Shown: positions 46,084-55,638, counted from the first letter of the stretch. The stretch: DNA of 64,000 nt from Micromonospora globbae (GCF_003610785.1 NZ_RAQQ01000008.1:228768-292767), one strand, 5' to 3'. Made by a program: numbers and translations. Notes: a model not told the origin generated them from the sequence alone.

Positions 46084-46583
46084 GCGGGCCGTTGCGTCCC
46101 GCGGACGACACCGACCTGGACCGGATGCGGCTCTGGCGCAACCATCCGCAGGTCCGGGCCGTGAGCCTGACCCGCCACGAGATAGGCCCGGACGAGCACG
46201 CGGCGTGGTGGGCGCGGGTACGCCTCGACCCCGACCGCCGAGTGCTGGTGCACCTGCACGGGGGCGCACCCTCCGGCGTGGTCACCTTCTCCGGCGTCAC
46301 CTCGCCGCAGCGGGCCGTCACCTGGGGGTTCTACCTCGACGTCGCCGGCCTCGACGCCCGTGGCGAACTGCTGCCGGCGTGGCTGTCGCTGGAACGGGCC
46401 GCGATCGCGTACGCCTTCGAGACGCTCGGGGCGCGGGCCCTCGGCGGTGAGACGTTGACGAGCAACGAGCCGGTGCTCGCGCTGCACCGGCGGTTCGGGT
46501 TCCGGGTCGTGCGGCGGTACGAGCGGGAAATCGACGGCAGGCCACACGAGGTGGTCTGGACGGAAATGAGCAGAGGAACATGA
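46080..46583 (+). CDS. pseH: GNAT N-acetyltransferase, PseH-like
   Basis: A 167-residue GNAT protein. RPADDTDLDRMRLWRNHPQVR at the N-terminus is the RimJ/PseH-like start, and WGFYLDV, YAFETLGARALGGET and ALHRRFGFRVVRRYER form the acetyl-CoA-binding core. PseH adds the 4-N-acetyl group in pseudaminic acid synthesis. The GTG start overlaps the GT2 stop, and its own stop overlaps pseI by 4 nt. Position directly before pseI and presence of the other five Pse enzymes strongly favour PseH. Confidence 0.85.
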   Translation: MSGPLRPADDTDLDRMRLWRNHPQVRAVSLTRHEIGPDEHAAWWARVRLDPDRRVLVHLHGGAPSGVVTFSGVTSPQRAVTWGFYLDVAGLDARGELLPAWLSLERAAIAYAFETLGARALGGETLTSNEPVLALHRRFGFRVVRRYEREIDGRPHEVVWTEMSRGT

Positions 46584-47626
46584 CAGTCGAAATCGGGCCG
46601 CACCGGATCGGCCCCGGGCACCGGCCGCTCGTGGTCGCCGAGATGTCCGGCAACCACAACGGCAGCCTCGACCGGGCACTGGCCATCGTGGACGCGGTGG
46701 CGGCGAGCGGGGCGCACGCGCTCAAGCTGCAGACGTACCGCCCGGACACCATCACCATCGACGTGGACGCGTCCGCGTTCCGCATCTCGGACGGGCACGA
46801 CCTGTGGGGTGGCGAGCGCCTCTACCAGCTCTTCGAACGCGCCCACACGCCGTACGAGTGGCACGAGCCGATCTTCGAGCGGGCCCGCCGGCACGGGCTC
46901 ACGGTCTTCTCGTCACCGTTCGACCGCACGGCCGTGGAGCTGCTGGAGAAGCTGGACGCGCCGGCGTACAAGATCGCCTCGTCGGAGCTGGTCGACCTGC
47001 CGCTCATCCGGCTCGTGGCCAGCACCGGCAAGCCCGTCGTGATCTCCACCGGGATGGCCACGGTCGGCGAGATCGACGCCGCGGTGCGGGCCGCCCGGGA
47101 AGCAGGTGCCGGCGGCATCGTGCTGCTCGCCTGCACCGCGTCCTACCCCGCGCCGCCGCAGGACAGCAACCTGCGCCGGCTGCCGGTGCTGGCCGACACG
47201 TTCGGCGTGCCCGTGGGACTCTCCGACCACACGCCGGGGATCGGGGTGCCGGTCGCGTCGGTCGCGCTCGGCGCCTGCCTGATCGAGAAGCACGTGACGC
47301 TGCGGCGGGCCGACGGCGGCGTCGACTCCGACTTCTCGCTGGAGCCGGAGGAGCTGGCCGCCCTCACCGTCGAGTCGGAGCGGGCCTGGGCGGCGCTGGG
47401 CGGCACCACGATCGGCCCCACCCCCACCGAACGCGAGGGACTGCGGTTCCGGCGCTCGCTCTTCGTGGTCTCCGACGTGCGGGCCGGCGACCCGGTGACC
47501 GCCGCGAACGTCCGCTCGATCCGGCCCGCCGGGGGTCTGCCCCCCGCCGACCTGGACCGGGTGCTGGGGCGGACCTTCACCCGGGACGTGCCGCGCGGGA
47601 CACCGCTCTCCTGGGACCTGATCTGA
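46580..47626 (+). CDS. pseI: Pseudaminic acid synthase
   Basis: A 348-residue NeuB-family synthase that condenses 2,4-diacetamido-2,4,6-trideoxy-altrose with PEP to give pseudaminic acid. VVAEMSGNHNGSLDRALAIV at the N-terminus, KLQTYRPDTIT, FSSPFDRTAVELLE, YKIASSEL and the SLSDHT-type GLSDHTPG are PseI/NeuB hallmarks. The C-terminal ~60 residues are an SAF (antifreeze-like) domain. Length matches PseI (about 345). PseI rather than NeuB/LegI is supported by the PseB/C/G/H context. Confidence 0.92.
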   Translation: MTVEIGPHRIGPGHRPLVVAEMSGNHNGSLDRALAIVDAVAASGAHALKLQTYRPDTITIDVDASAFRISDGHDLWGGERLYQLFERAHTPYEWHEPIFERARRHGLTVFSSPFDRTAVELLEKLDAPAYKIASSELVDLPLIRLVASTGKPVVISTGMATVGEIDAAVRAAREAGAGGIVLLACTASYPAPPQDSNLRRLPVLADTFGVPVGLSDHTPGIGVPVASVALGACLIEKHVTLRRADGGVDSDFSLEPEELAALTVESERAWAALGGTTIGPTPTEREGLRFRRSLFVVSDVRAGDPVTAANVRSIRPAGGLPPADLDRVLGRTFTRDVPRGTPLSWDLI

Positions 47627-47709
47627 CCCGTGCCGGTGGCGGGCCGGTCGCCCGGTACCGGCCCGGGGCGACCGGCCCGGACCGGCCCGCCCGATCCTCG
47701 TGACGACAC

Positions 47710-47733
47710 GGCCCGGTCCGCGCGGACCGGGCC
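47710..47733. terminator. Bidirectional terminator hairpin
   Basis: A perfect 24-nt palindrome (arms GGCCCGGTCCGC and GCGGACCGGGCC) sits between the convergent pseI and luxC-like genes. Confidence 0.75.
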
Positions 47734-47755
47734 GGTCATACGGGCACGGTGCGGG

Positions 47756-49006
47756 TCAGGCGTCGACCGTGACCAGCCGGACGAACTCGCGGAACAGGTC
47801 GTAGCCGTCCCAGACGGGAGCGAACCGCAACGCCGCGCCGAAGGGCACGATCCGGTCGATGCCCCGACCGGCGAGCTGCCGTGCGAACTCGCGCAGTTCG
47901 TCGGCCTCGAAGCCGAAGTGGGTGAGCGTCTGGTCCCGCCGACGGACGAACGGCACCAGCTCGGCGAGGTCCGGCACGGTGACGAAGCCGAACGTGCCCG
48001 TGCCCAGCCAGTGCCGAGGGGCGGCGGCCGGCGTCCGCAGGTCGAGGGCCGCCACCAGGTTGTCGGGGAACGCCATCGCGGCGACGCCACCGTCGGCGGC
48101 CAGCCCGTACGCCCCGACCCGCTTCTCCACGGCCATCGCCGCGTCGACCTCCCAGCCCCGCTCCCGGGCCGCCACGCCGAGCAGACCGACGAACTCGGCG
48201 CGGACCGCCTCGGCGCGGTCGGCGTCGCCGACCAGGAAGACGGCACGGGGCGAGGAACAGGCCGCCTGGTCGAACCAGTACGCGTCGTTGACGAAGCCGA
48301 GCACCGCGTCGCGGCGGGCGGCCGGCGTCGCGACCTCCCAGCCGGCCACCGACAGGGCCGCGAACGAGGAGCGGTCTGGGAACGTGAGGTCGCGGGCCGC
48401 CGGTGCCAGCGGGTGGCGGCGGACCGCGTTCACCGCCCCGTCGCCGCCCCAGACCACCCGCACGTCGCACCGGGCGCTGAAGTGCGCGGTCACCGCGTCG
48501 TCGTGGCCGTACGTGACCATCCGCTGCGTACGGGCGACGACCGGGTCGGCCTCGGTGAGGCTCTCGTTGAGCACCTCGAGGATCGTGTCGGCGGCCGCCG
48601 CGGACCGCGGCGAGATCCGCACGACGTTGGTGTTGCCGGCCAGCGCCGCGAGCGCCCACGAGTAGACGAAGACGGTGTCCACGTTGGCCGGTGGGATGTG
48701 GAAGACCACTCCCCTCGGGAAGGCCAGCGTCTGCGGGTCGAGCGCGGCGCGCAGCCGCTCGACGGCACGCAGCAGTTCCCGGCGGCGCAGGAAGAAACCG
48801 AGCGAGCCGAGCTCGGGGTGACGCCGGGCCAGGGCCGGGGCGAGCAGCCGCCGGGACACGCGGGTCAGGAAGTCCACGATCCGCTCGTCGCCGACCGCGA
48901 GCGGCGACCCGTCCCGGACCGACCCGGGATCGCCCTGCGCCGTCGCCGGCAGCACCTCGTCGACCGGCAGCTCCGGACCCGTCGGAAACCGCATCCGTAC
49001 CGTCAT
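47756..49006 (-). CDS. LuxC-family acyl-CoA/acyl-protein reductase
   Basis: A 416-residue aldehyde-forming reductase of the LuxC family. The catalytic cysteine is Cys250 in WFDQAACSSPRAVF, and the NADPH-domain features are VVFHIPPANVDTVFVYSWAL and GNTNVVRISPRSA. In luminous bacteria LuxC reduces the acyl group carried by LuxE to a fatty aldehyde. Here there is no luciferase; it is the last gene of a five-gene operon (ACP, SDR, AMP-ligase, LuxE, LuxC), overlapping LuxE by 4 nt. The product is likely an aldehyde, identity unknown. Confidence 0.85.
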   Translation of the reverse strand: MTVRMRFPTGPELPVDEVLPATAQGDPGSVRDGSPLAVGDERIVDFLTRVSRRLLAPALARRHPELGSLGFFLRRRELLRAVERLRAALDPQTLAFPRGVVFHIPPANVDTVFVYSWALAALAGNTNVVRISPRSAAAADTILEVLNESLTEADPVVARTQRMVTYGHDDAVTAHFSARCDVRVVWGGDGAVNAVRRHPLAPAARDLTFPDRSSFAALSVAGWEVATPAARRDAVLGFVNDAYWFDQAACSSPRAVFLVGDADRAEAVRAEFVGLLGVAARERGWEVDAAMAVEKRVGAYGLAADGGVAAMAFPDNLVAALDLRTPAAAPRHWLGTGTFGFVTVPDLAELVPFVRRRDQTLTHFGFEADELREFARQLAGRGIDRIVPFGAALRFAPVWDGYDLFREFVRLVTVDA

Positions 49007-50052
49007 GACCGACCTCCGGCGTAGGTGTCGCTGCAGCCCCGGGCCTCGGCCCGGGGCAACCGGCCGACGACGCTGAACCGCTTGCCCGGCCAGTGCCCGT
49101 CGTCCACCCCGTGCACCACCCCGACGTCCTCGGTGAGCAGCACGTTGCCGGGGTACGAGGTGGGCAGGGTGCTGAGCACCTCGACGAGCCCCGGGGTGCC
49201 GACCGGCGCCTCGCGCCAGGTCTCCGGGTCACGGATGATGACGTCGGCGAAGTCCGGGCAGTAGAGCGCGCCGCCCTCCGGTCCTTCGAGGAAGACCGTG
49301 CCGATCTGCTCGACCATGCCGTAGAAGTTGTGGATCCTCGTCAGGCCGCTGTCCGCCGCGAACCGGCGGCGGAACTCGGCGTTGTCCACCGCCTGGTCCG
49401 CCAACTTCTTCCATCCGCCGGAGTGCACGAGGATCCCCTGGGACAGGTCGAGGCCGTGGTCCCGCGCCACCTCGTAGAGGTAGCGCCAGACCATGAACGT
49501 GAAGCCGAAGATCAGGAATGGCGCGTCGCCGTGCCGGGCGAGGAAGTCCTTGAGCGCCGCGACGTCCGGACGGTCGTCGGCGTCGAGCAGCCAGAGGTGG
49601 TCCCGACCGAAGTTGACCATGCCGAGCGCGCCCGCCCCGCGGGCCGAGTAGGAACGGCGGTCGCCGACCACACCGGACCGGTCCACCACGATCATGGGCA
49701 GCCGCCGCGGGCCGAGCACGGCGCCGAGGGTGCGGGCCAGCATCCGGGACTGCGTGGCGGCGGCCTCCCGGTCCAGGTGGATCCGGCTCACCTGGCCGGT
49801 GGTGCCGCTGGAGGTGAGCACACGGATCACCTCGTCGTCCGGCACGCTGGCCAGCTTGCGGGTCTTGAACAGCCGCACCGGAAGCCAGGGCAGGTCGGCC
49901 AGCGTCGCCGGCTCGGTCTCCGCGCCGAGGGCGGCCAGGATCCGGTCGTACGGCGGGCAGTTGCGCCGGTGGTGTGCCATCAGCCCGATCAGCTCGCCGC
50001 GCAGCCGCTCCTCCTTCTCGGCCTGCGCAAGGGTGAACACGTCGGTCAGCAC
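49003..50052 (-). CDS. LuxE-family acyl-protein synthetase
   Basis: A 349-residue acyl-activating enzyme related to LuxE. The nucleotide-binding LTSSGTTGQVSRIHLDREAA lies near residue 85, and YSARGAGALGMVNFGRDHLW and the HNFYGMVEQIGTVFLE motif follow. The C-terminal Cys340 in ARGCSDTYAGG corresponds to the acyl-accepting cysteine near the end of LuxE. LuxE activates a fatty acid as acyl-AMP and holds it for LuxC. Gene overlaps: 7 nt with the AMP-ligase upstream and 4 nt with luxC downstream. Acyl chain is unknown. Confidence 0.85.
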   Translation of the reverse strand: MLTDVFTLAQAEKEERLRGELIGLMAHHRRNCPPYDRILAALGAETEPATLADLPWLPVRLFKTRKLASVPDDEVIRVLTSSGTTGQVSRIHLDREAAATQSRMLARTLGAVLGPRRLPMIVVDRSGVVGDRRSYSARGAGALGMVNFGRDHLWLLDADDRPDVAALKDFLARHGDAPFLIFGFTFMVWRYLYEVARDHGLDLSQGILVHSGGWKKLADQAVDNAEFRRRFAADSGLTRIHNFYGMVEQIGTVFLEGPEGGALYCPDFADVIIRDPETWREAPVGTPGLVEVLSTLPTSYPGNVLLTEDVGVVHGVDDGHWPGKRFSVVGRLPRAEARGCSDTYAGGRS

Positions 50053-51440
50053 TGCTCCTCCAGCACGCGGTAGTCGGGCTTGCCGGTGGGGGTCAGCGGC
50101 AGGGCGTCGACACCGCGCACCTGGACCCCGGACGAATGGGTGCCGAGCGCCGCGGCCACCTCGGCCCGGATCCCGGCGAGCCGGTCGGGGTCGGCGCCCT
50201 CGACCACCACCACGAGCCGGTCCGCACCGGCCACCGCGGCCACCGGCCCGTGGTGGCCCAGTGACCGCTCCACGTCGTCCAGGTTGACGCGTACGCCGAA
50301 CACCTTGGCGATCCGCTTGATCCGGCCGGTGACGAAGAGGAACCCGTCGGCGTCCAGCCGGCCGAGGTCGCCCGTGGCGAGCACGCCGCCCAGCTCGTCG
50401 GGCCGGGCGAGGTCGGCGGCGGTCTCCGCGTAGCCCATCATCACGTTGGCGCCCCGGTAGACGATCTCGCCCACCCGGTCCGGTTCGGTGGTCTCCGTAC
50501 CGTCGTCGGCGCGGATCGACACCGTCCCGCCCGGCACCGGCAGCCCCACCGAGCCGAGCTTGCCGGGCAGCCGGTCGGGCGGCAGGACGGTCATCCGGGC
50601 GGTGGCCTCGGTCTGCCCGTACATCACGAAGAGCCGGCCCCCCACCGCGGCCATCCGCTCGTGGAAGTCGGCGACCAGCTCCGGGTGCAGGCGTCCCCCG
50701 GCCTGCGTGAGCGTCCGCAGCCGCGGGTGCCGGGCGGGGGCGAAGCGCAGGCGGCGGAGCATCTCGTACTGGTAGGGCACGCCCGCCAGCGAGGTGGCGC
50801 CGTGCCGGTCGACGGCGGTCCAGAAGTCCCGGGACGTGAGGCCCGTGCGCGCCAGCAGCACCGTGGCCCCGGCGTGCAGGTGGCTGGTCAGCACGGAGAG
50901 GCCGTACGTGTAGTGCAGCGGCAGCGTGGTGGGCGCGACCTCGTCACCGTCCAGACCGAGAGCCGTCGCGATCGCGGACGCGTTGGCCTGCACGGCGGTC
51001 CGGGACAGCCGGACCAGCTTCGGGTTGCCGGTGGAACCGGAGGTGGTGAGCAGCAGCGCCAGGTCGGGATGGGGCCGCTCCCCGGCGGGCCCGGTGCGCC
51101 GCCACGCGGGACCGAGGCCGGCGGCGGCCGGCTGGAACCCGTCGCCGGGCGCCGGCGCGCCCAGCAGCACGGCCGGGCGGAAGCGCCCTACCAGGTCGCG
51201 CAGCGCGGCCGGGGTGATCTGCGGGTCGAGCAACGCCACCGGGCGACCCGCCTCCCAGGCGGCGAGGATGCGCAGCACCGCGTCGATGTCGGCGGCGGCG
51301 GTGGCGAAGACGACACCGGGCGGTTCGTCGTCCAGCAACGCCGCGAGGTCGGCGACACGGTCGGCGAGGTCGGCGCCGCCGAGGCGGCGTCCGGTGGCGG
51401 CGTCGACCAGGCGGGCGTCGGCGTGCAGCAGGGAGGTCAC
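50046..51440 (-). CDS. AMP-dependent acyl ligase (ANL superfamily)
   Basis: A 464-residue adenylation enzyme. The motifs are [18 protein letters not shown] (A3), [11 protein letters not shown] (A5), [19 protein letters not shown] (A7), [18 protein letters not shown] (A8) and [14 protein letters not shown] with the catalytic Lys (A10). It would activate a carboxylic acid and probably load the ACP encoded in the same operon. GTG at 51440 overlaps the SDR stop by 4 nt; the long open frame upstream is a shadow. The N-terminal domain is shorter than in acyl-CoA synthetases. Confidence 0.88.
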   Translation of the reverse strand: MTSLLHADARLVDAATGRRLGGADLADRVADLAALLDDEPPGVVFATAAADIDAVLRILAAWEAGRPVALLDPQITPAALRDLVGRFRPAVLLGAPAPGDGFQPAAAGLGPAWRRTGPAGERPHPDLALLLTTSGSTGNPKLVRLSRTAVQANASAIATALGLDGDEVAPTTLPLHYTYGLSVLTSHLHAGATVLLARTGLTSRDFWTAVDRHGATSLAGVPYQYEMLRRLRFAPARHPRLRTLTQAGGRLHPELVADFHERMAAVGGRLFVMYGQTEATARMTVLPPDRLPGKLGSVGLPVPGGTVSIRADDGTETTEPDRVGEIVYRGANVMMGYAETAADLARPDELGGVLATGDLGRLDADGFLFVTGRIKRIAKVFGVRVNLDDVERSLGHHGPVAAVAGADRLVVVVEGADPDRLAGIRAEVAAALGTHSSGVQVRGVDALPLTPTGKPDYRVLEEQC

Positions 51441-52189
51441 AGGGTCAGCCCGCCGTCCACGCCGACGACCTGACCGGTGACGAAACTCGCCGCCGGGGAG
51501 AGCAGGAACGCGACCACGTCGGCCACCTCCCGTGGCTCGCCGAGCCGGCGCAGCGGGGTGGCGTCGGCGCGGGCCTGCCGGCCGGCCTCGTCCAGGTCGG
51601 CCAGCAGGTCGGTACGGATGAAGCCGGGCGCGACCGCGTTGACGCGGATGCCCGCGGGTCCCAGTTCCTTCGCGGCGGCCCGGGTCAGCCCTTCGACGGC
51701 CGCCTTGCTCGCCGCGTAGACCGTCTGCCCGGCGGCCCCGGCGGAGCCCACCAGGGAGGCGGTGAGCACCACGGCGGGGCGGTCGCCCCGCCGCAGCAGG
51801 CGGGCACCCTGCTGGAGGGTGTGGGCGGCACCGGCCGCGTTGACCGCGAAGAGCCGGGACACGGTCTCGTCCGGTACGGAGCCCAGCAGTCCCGCGGCGT
51901 GCACGCCCGCGTTGACGACGAGCGCGTCCAGCGCCCGCCACCGGTCGAACAGCACGCGGGTCAACGCCCGGACCTGCTCCGGATCGGCGACGTCGCCGTG
52001 CACCGCCTGGTGCGGGCCGCCGGGCAGACCGGCCGCGACCTCCTCGGCGGGTCCGGGCCGCCGGCCGTGCACGGCGACACACCAGCCCCGCGCGGCGAGA
52101 CGGTCGGCGACGGCCCGTCCGATGCCCCGGGTCGAGCCGGTCACCAGGACGCGGCGTCCGGCCGGCCACTCAGTCGGAGAGGACGACAC
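51437..52189 (-). CDS. SDR oxidoreductase (FabG-like)
   Basis: A 250-residue classical [18 protein letters not shown] binds NADP(H), [10 protein letters not shown] follows, and the catalytic Ser/Tyr/Lys appear in TASLVGSAG and [18 protein letters not shown] and the terminal [10 protein letters not shown] are as in FabG (3-oxoacyl-ACP reductase). In this operon a ketoreduction of an ACP-bound acyl chain is plausible. It overlaps the ACP gene by 20 nt at its start and the ligase gene by 4 nt at its end. Confidence 0.88.
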   Translation of the reverse strand: MSSSPTEWPAGRRVLVTGSTRGIGRAVADRLAARGWCVAVHGRRPGPAEEVAAGLPGGPHQAVHGDVADPEQVRALTRVLFDRWRALDALVVNAGVHAAGLLGSVPDETVSRLFAVNAAGAAHTLQQGARLLRRGDRPAVVLTASLVGSAGAAGQTVYAASKAAVEGLTRAAAKELGPAGIRVNAVAPGFIRTDLLADLDEAGRQARADATPLRRLGEPREVADVVAFLLSPAASFVTGQVVGVDGGLTL

Positions 52190-52412
52190 CGTGCTTCTCC
52201 AGGATCTGCCGTGCGCGGTCGAAGGAACTCAGGTCGATCACCTCGTCCGTGTCCAGCATGACGCCGAACTCGTCCTCGATCGACGCGACCAGGGACATGT
52301 GCGCGAGCGAGTCCCACTTTTCTATTCCGCGGTATTCCAGGTTGTCCACCTCGACGTCGTCCGGCAGTTCCAGGGCGGCGCGGAAAACATTCCTCAGTCG
52401 CTGCAGTTCCAC
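52170..52412 (-). CDS. Acyl carrier protein
   Basis: An 80-residue acidic carrier protein. The 4'-phosphopantetheine serine is Ser35 in the DSL motif of [18 protein letters not shown]. The GTG at 52412 has GGAGG 7 nt upstream and gives the usual ACP length. As the first gene of the five-gene minus-strand operon it probably carries the acyl group made or loaded by the AMP-ligase and reduced by the SDR. A TACACT hexamer at 52456-52461 (minus) could be its -10 box. Confidence 0.88.
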   Translation of the reverse strand: MELQRLRNVFRAALELPDDVEVDNLEYRGIEKWDSLAHMSLVASIEDEFGVMLDTDEVIDLSSFDRARQILEKHGVVLSD

Positions 52413-52656
52413 TGCTTTTCCTCCGTGACGGGTACGCGCGACGGCGCGTGCCGGCCGAGTGTAGCCGAGGTTCCGGACGCCACCACACGGCCAGGAGCAG
52501 GCAAGAAGTGTTTGCCTGTAAGGCATTCCGCATTCATTTCACTCACCGCATCAGTTCACCGACCGGCGTCGGTTCGTTAACCAAGCCGGTCTAGCGTCTC
52601 GATCCGTTCCGTCGGCCCACGGTCGACCGAAACCACCGCGACCACGGGAGAAGCAA

Positions 52657-53637
52657 TTGAATGCGTTGGATGGGTCTTCCATTCTTGTCACCGGAGCGAC
52701 GGGCTCCTTCGGCAAGGCCTTCCTCCAGCACGTCCTCTCCGAGCGTGACCCCGCCCGGGTGGTCGTCTTCTCCCGTGACGAGCTCAAGCAGTACGAGCTG
52801 CGCCAGCAGCTCGGCGACGACCCGCGCCTGCGGTGGTTCATCGGCGACATCCGCGACCGGCACCGGCTGACCCGGGCCATGCACGGCGTGGACCACGTCG
52901 TGCACGCCGCGGCGCTCAAGCAGGTGGACACGGCCGAGTACAACCCGTCCGAGTTCATCGCCACCAACATCACCGGTTGCCAGCACGTGGTCGACGCGGC
53001 CATCGAGGCCGGCGTGAGGAAGGTCATCGCCCTCTCCACCGACAAGGCGTCCAGCCCCATCAACCTCTACGGGGCCACGAAGCTGGTGGGCGACAAGCTG
53101 TTCATCTCGGCGAACCACTACGCCGCCCACCACCCGACCCGCTTCGCCGTGGTGCGCTACGGCAACGTCGTGGGCAGCCGCGGCTCCGTCGTCCCGCTGT
53201 TCCGTCGGCTCGCCGCCGAGGGCAGCAGCCTGCCGATCACGGACAAGCGGATGACCCGCTTCTGGATCACGCTGGACCAGGCCGTCCGGTTCGTCGTGGA
53301 CTCGTTCGACCAGATGCAGGGCGGCGAGCTGTTCGTGCCGCGGATCCCCAGCATGCGCATCCTCGACCTCGTCGAGGCGATCGCCCCGGACGCCACCACC
53401 CACGAGATCGGCATCCGCCCGGGCGAGAAGCTGCACGAGGAGATGATCGCGCCGGACGACAGTCGCCGGACCCTGCGCACCGCCGACCGGTTCATCGTCC
53501 AACCGACGATCGCCACCTGGGGCTACCAGCCGCCGGCCGACTGCGAGCCGGTGCCGGACGGCTTCGCGTACCGCTCCGACAGCAACGACGACTGGCTCAG
53601 CGTGGAACAGCTGCGCAGCGTCCTCGGCGCAGCGTGA
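52657..53637 (+). CDS. pseB: UDP-N-acetylglucosamine 4,6-dehydratase (inverting), PseB
   Basis: A 326-residue extended SDR that starts Pse synthesis by converting UDP-GlcNAc to the 4-keto-6-deoxy-L-arabino sugar. ILVTGATGSFGKAFLQHVL is the NAD site, HAAALKQVDTAEYNP and STDKASSPINLYGATKL carry the catalytic residues typical of FlaA1/PseB, and YGNVVGSRGSVVPLF follows. TTG at 52657 is chosen because GGGAG lies 6 nt upstream. It overlaps pseC by 1 nt (TGATG). Confidence 0.93.
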   Translation: MNALDGSSILVTGATGSFGKAFLQHVLSERDPARVVVFSRDELKQYELRQQLGDDPRLRWFIGDIRDRHRLTRAMHGVDHVVHAAALKQVDTAEYNPSEFIATNITGCQHVVDAAIEAGVRKVIALSTDKASSPINLYGATKLVGDKLFISANHYAAHHPTRFAVVRYGNVVGSRGSVVPLFRRLAAEGSSLPITDKRMTRFWITLDQAVRFVVDSFDQMQGGELFVPRIPSMRILDLVEAIAPDATTHEIGIRPGEKLHEEMIAPDDSRRTLRTADRFIVQPTIATWGYQPPADCEPVPDGFAYRSDSNDDWLSVEQLRSVLGAA

Positions 53638-54791
53638 TGGGAATGCTCCCGTACGGACGGCAGTCCGTGACGGACGACGACGTCGACGCCGTGGTCGCGG
53701 CCCTGCGCAGCGACTGGCTCACCACCGGCCCCCAGGTCGAGGCGTTCGAGGCCGACCTGGCGACGTGGACCGGCGGCGTCGACTGCGCGGTCGTCTCCAA
53801 CGGCACCGCGGCGCTGCACGTGGCGTACGCGGCGGCCGGCATCCGCCCCGGAGACGAGGTGATCGTCCCACCCATGACGTTCGTGGCGACCGCCAGCAGC
53901 GCGGTCGCGCTCGGCGCGAGGATCGTCTTCGCCGACGTCGAGGAGGAGACGTTCACGCTCGACCCGGCCGCGGTCGCGGCCGCCACCACGTCCCGGACCC
54001 GGGTGGTCGCGGCGGTCGACTACGCCGGCCACCCCGCCGACTACGACGCCCTGCGGGGGGCGATGGGCGGCTCGGGCGCCCTGCTGCTGGCCGACGCCGC
54101 ACACTCGATCGGCGCCACCTACCGCGGACGGCCCGTCGGCTCGCTCGCCGACCTCACGACGTTCTCCTTCTTCCCCACCAAGAACCTCACCACGGCCGAG
54201 GGCGGCGCGGTCGCCGCCCTCGACCGGGATCTGCTCAAGCGGGCGCGGCGGTTCCGCAACATCGGACTCGTCCGGGACCGCGACGAGCAGCGCTGGCCCG
54301 ACGAGGGCGGCTGGCACCAGGAGGTGCACGAGTTCGGGCTCAACTACCGGCTGCCGGACGTGCTGTGCGCGCTCGGCCGCAGCCAGCTGCGCCGGCTCGA
54401 CGCGTTCCTCGCCCGGCGGGCCGAGCTGGTGGCCCGCTACGACGAGGCCCTCGCCGACCTGCCCGGTGTGCTCACCCCCGGCCGGCGGTCGTGGGCGCGA
54501 CCGGCCTGGCACCTCTACCCCGTGCGCATCCTCGACGGACGACGGCGCGAGGTGTACGACCGGATGCGGGCGGCCGGGATCGGGGTGCAGGTGAACTACA
54601 TCCCGGTGCACTGGCACCCGGCCTTCGCCGACCTCGGCTACCGGCGCGGCTCCTGTCCCGTGGCCGAGTCGTTCTACGCCCAGCAACTGTCGCTGCCGCT
54701 CTACCCGACGCTGCGCGACGCCGACCAGGAGCGGGTCGTCGACGCGCTCGCCGCGGCGCTGCGGGCCGCCACGGCCCGGCACGCCGCCTGA
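53637..54791 (+). CDS. pseC: UDP-4-keto-6-deoxy-AltNAc aminotransferase, PseC
   Basis: A 384-residue DegT-family PLP aminotransferase. The PLP lysine is Lys182 in FFPTKNLTTAEGGAV, and ALHVAYAAAGIRPGDEVIVP and HSIGATYRG are also typical. Directly after pseB it fits PseC, which makes the 4-amino intermediate. The N-terminal PYGRQSVTDDDVDAVVAALR is the PseC-type start. ATG at 53637 is coupled to pseB; an in-frame ATG at 53643 is an alternative. Confidence 0.92.
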   Translation: MGMLPYGRQSVTDDDVDAVVAALRSDWLTTGPQVEAFEADLATWTGGVDCAVVSNGTAALHVAYAAAGIRPGDEVIVPPMTFVATASSAVALGARIVFADVEEETFTLDPAAVAAATTSRTRVVAAVDYAGHPADYDALRGAMGGSGALLLADAAHSIGATYRGRPVGSLADLTTFSFFPTKNLTTAEGGAVAALDRDLLKRARRFRNIGLVRDRDEQRWPDEGGWHQEVHEFGLNYRLPDVLCALGRSQLRRLDAFLARRAELVARYDEALADLPGVLTPGRRSWARPAWHLYPVRILDGRRREVYDRMRAAGIGVQVNYIPVHWHPAFADLGYRRGSCPVAESFYAQQLSLPLYPTLRDADQERVVDALAAALRAATARHAA

Positions 54792-54801
54792 ACGGAACGT
54801 C

Positions 54802-55638
54802 ATGCACCACGCCAACCACTTCTACGGACACGCCCACGTGCTGGCCCGGTACGCCGGACTCGGCGACGGGCACCCCCCGCGGATCAACGGCTACGTCCAG
54901 CACGGCTGGAACATCGGCGACGGCCTGGCTCCCGGGCACCCGTACGTCGAGCGCACGCCGAGCCTGCTCTGGTCGGAGCAGACCCGGCGGCGCGCCTGGT
55001 CGGTGGGGCGCCGCAACCTCGTCGTCATCGGTGCGCCCTTCGTGTACCTGCTCGCGATGCGCGCCGCCGATCCGCCGCCGGAACGGCGGGAGGGCACCAT
55101 CTGGTACCCGTTCCACGGGTGGGAGGGCCAGCACGTCCGGGGCGACCACCGGGAGCTGATCGCCCGCATCCGGGACACCGAGCCGGGCCCGGTGACCGTC
55201 TGCCTCTACTGGCACGAGTACGGCATGCGCCGGGTCCGCCGGCTCTACGAGGACGCCGGCTTCCGAGTGATCTGCCACGGCTACCGCGGGCACTGGTGGC
55301 GGGACACCGACCCGTACTTCCTCGACAAGCAACTCGGTGAGCTGCGCCGGCACCGCCGGGTGGCGTCGAACAGGCTCACCAGCGCGATCTTCTACGGCAT
55401 CGCGGCGGGCTGCGAGCCGGCCGTGTACGGCGATCCGATGGTGCTCGCCGACGAGGATCCCACCTTCGGTGGCACCGCCCGGATCCGTCGCCAGTGGCCG
55501 GAACTGCACGGCGAGGTGGTCGACCTGCCGACCGCCGTGGCCATCGCCCGCGACGAGTTGGGCACCGACCACCGCTGCACGCCGGCCGCGCTGCGCGAGC
55601 TGCTCGGCTGGGCGAACCTTCAGGAGGGAACGAGTTGA
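54802..55638 (+). CDS. Unrecognised Pse-locus protein, possible glycosyltransferase
   Basis: A 278-residue protein that I do not recognise. It begins MHHANHFYGHAHVLARYAGL, with aromatic-rich NGYVQHGWNIG, a mid-region TVCLYWHEYGMRRVRRLYED and a C-terminal NRLTSAIFYGIAAGCEPAVY. That last part resembles the donor half of some GT-B enzymes (small-residue loop plus YG). No signal peptide or membrane span. It lies between pseC and a methyltransferase-like gene, and no other gene in the locus is an obvious Pse transferase, so that role is a candidate. It overlaps the next gene by 4 nt. Confidence 0.55.
   Translation: MHHANHFYGHAHVLARYAGLGDGHPPRINGYVQHGWNIGDGLAPGHPYVERTPSLLWSEQTRRRAWSVGRRNLVVIGAPFVYLLAMRAADPPPERREGTIWYPFHGWEGQHVRGDHRELIARIRDTEPGPVTVCLYWHEYGMRRVRRLYEDAGFRVICHGYRGHWWRDTDPYFLDKQLGELRRHRRVASNRLTSAIFYGIAAGCEPAVYGDPMVLADEDPTFGGTARIRRQWPELHGEVVDLPTAVAIARDELGTDHRCTPAALRELLGWANLQEGTS

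Noticed and set aside
47756..50052. Bioluminescence operon
   Set aside because: LuxC and LuxE are present but no luciferase subunits or LuxD; the context is glycan synthesis.
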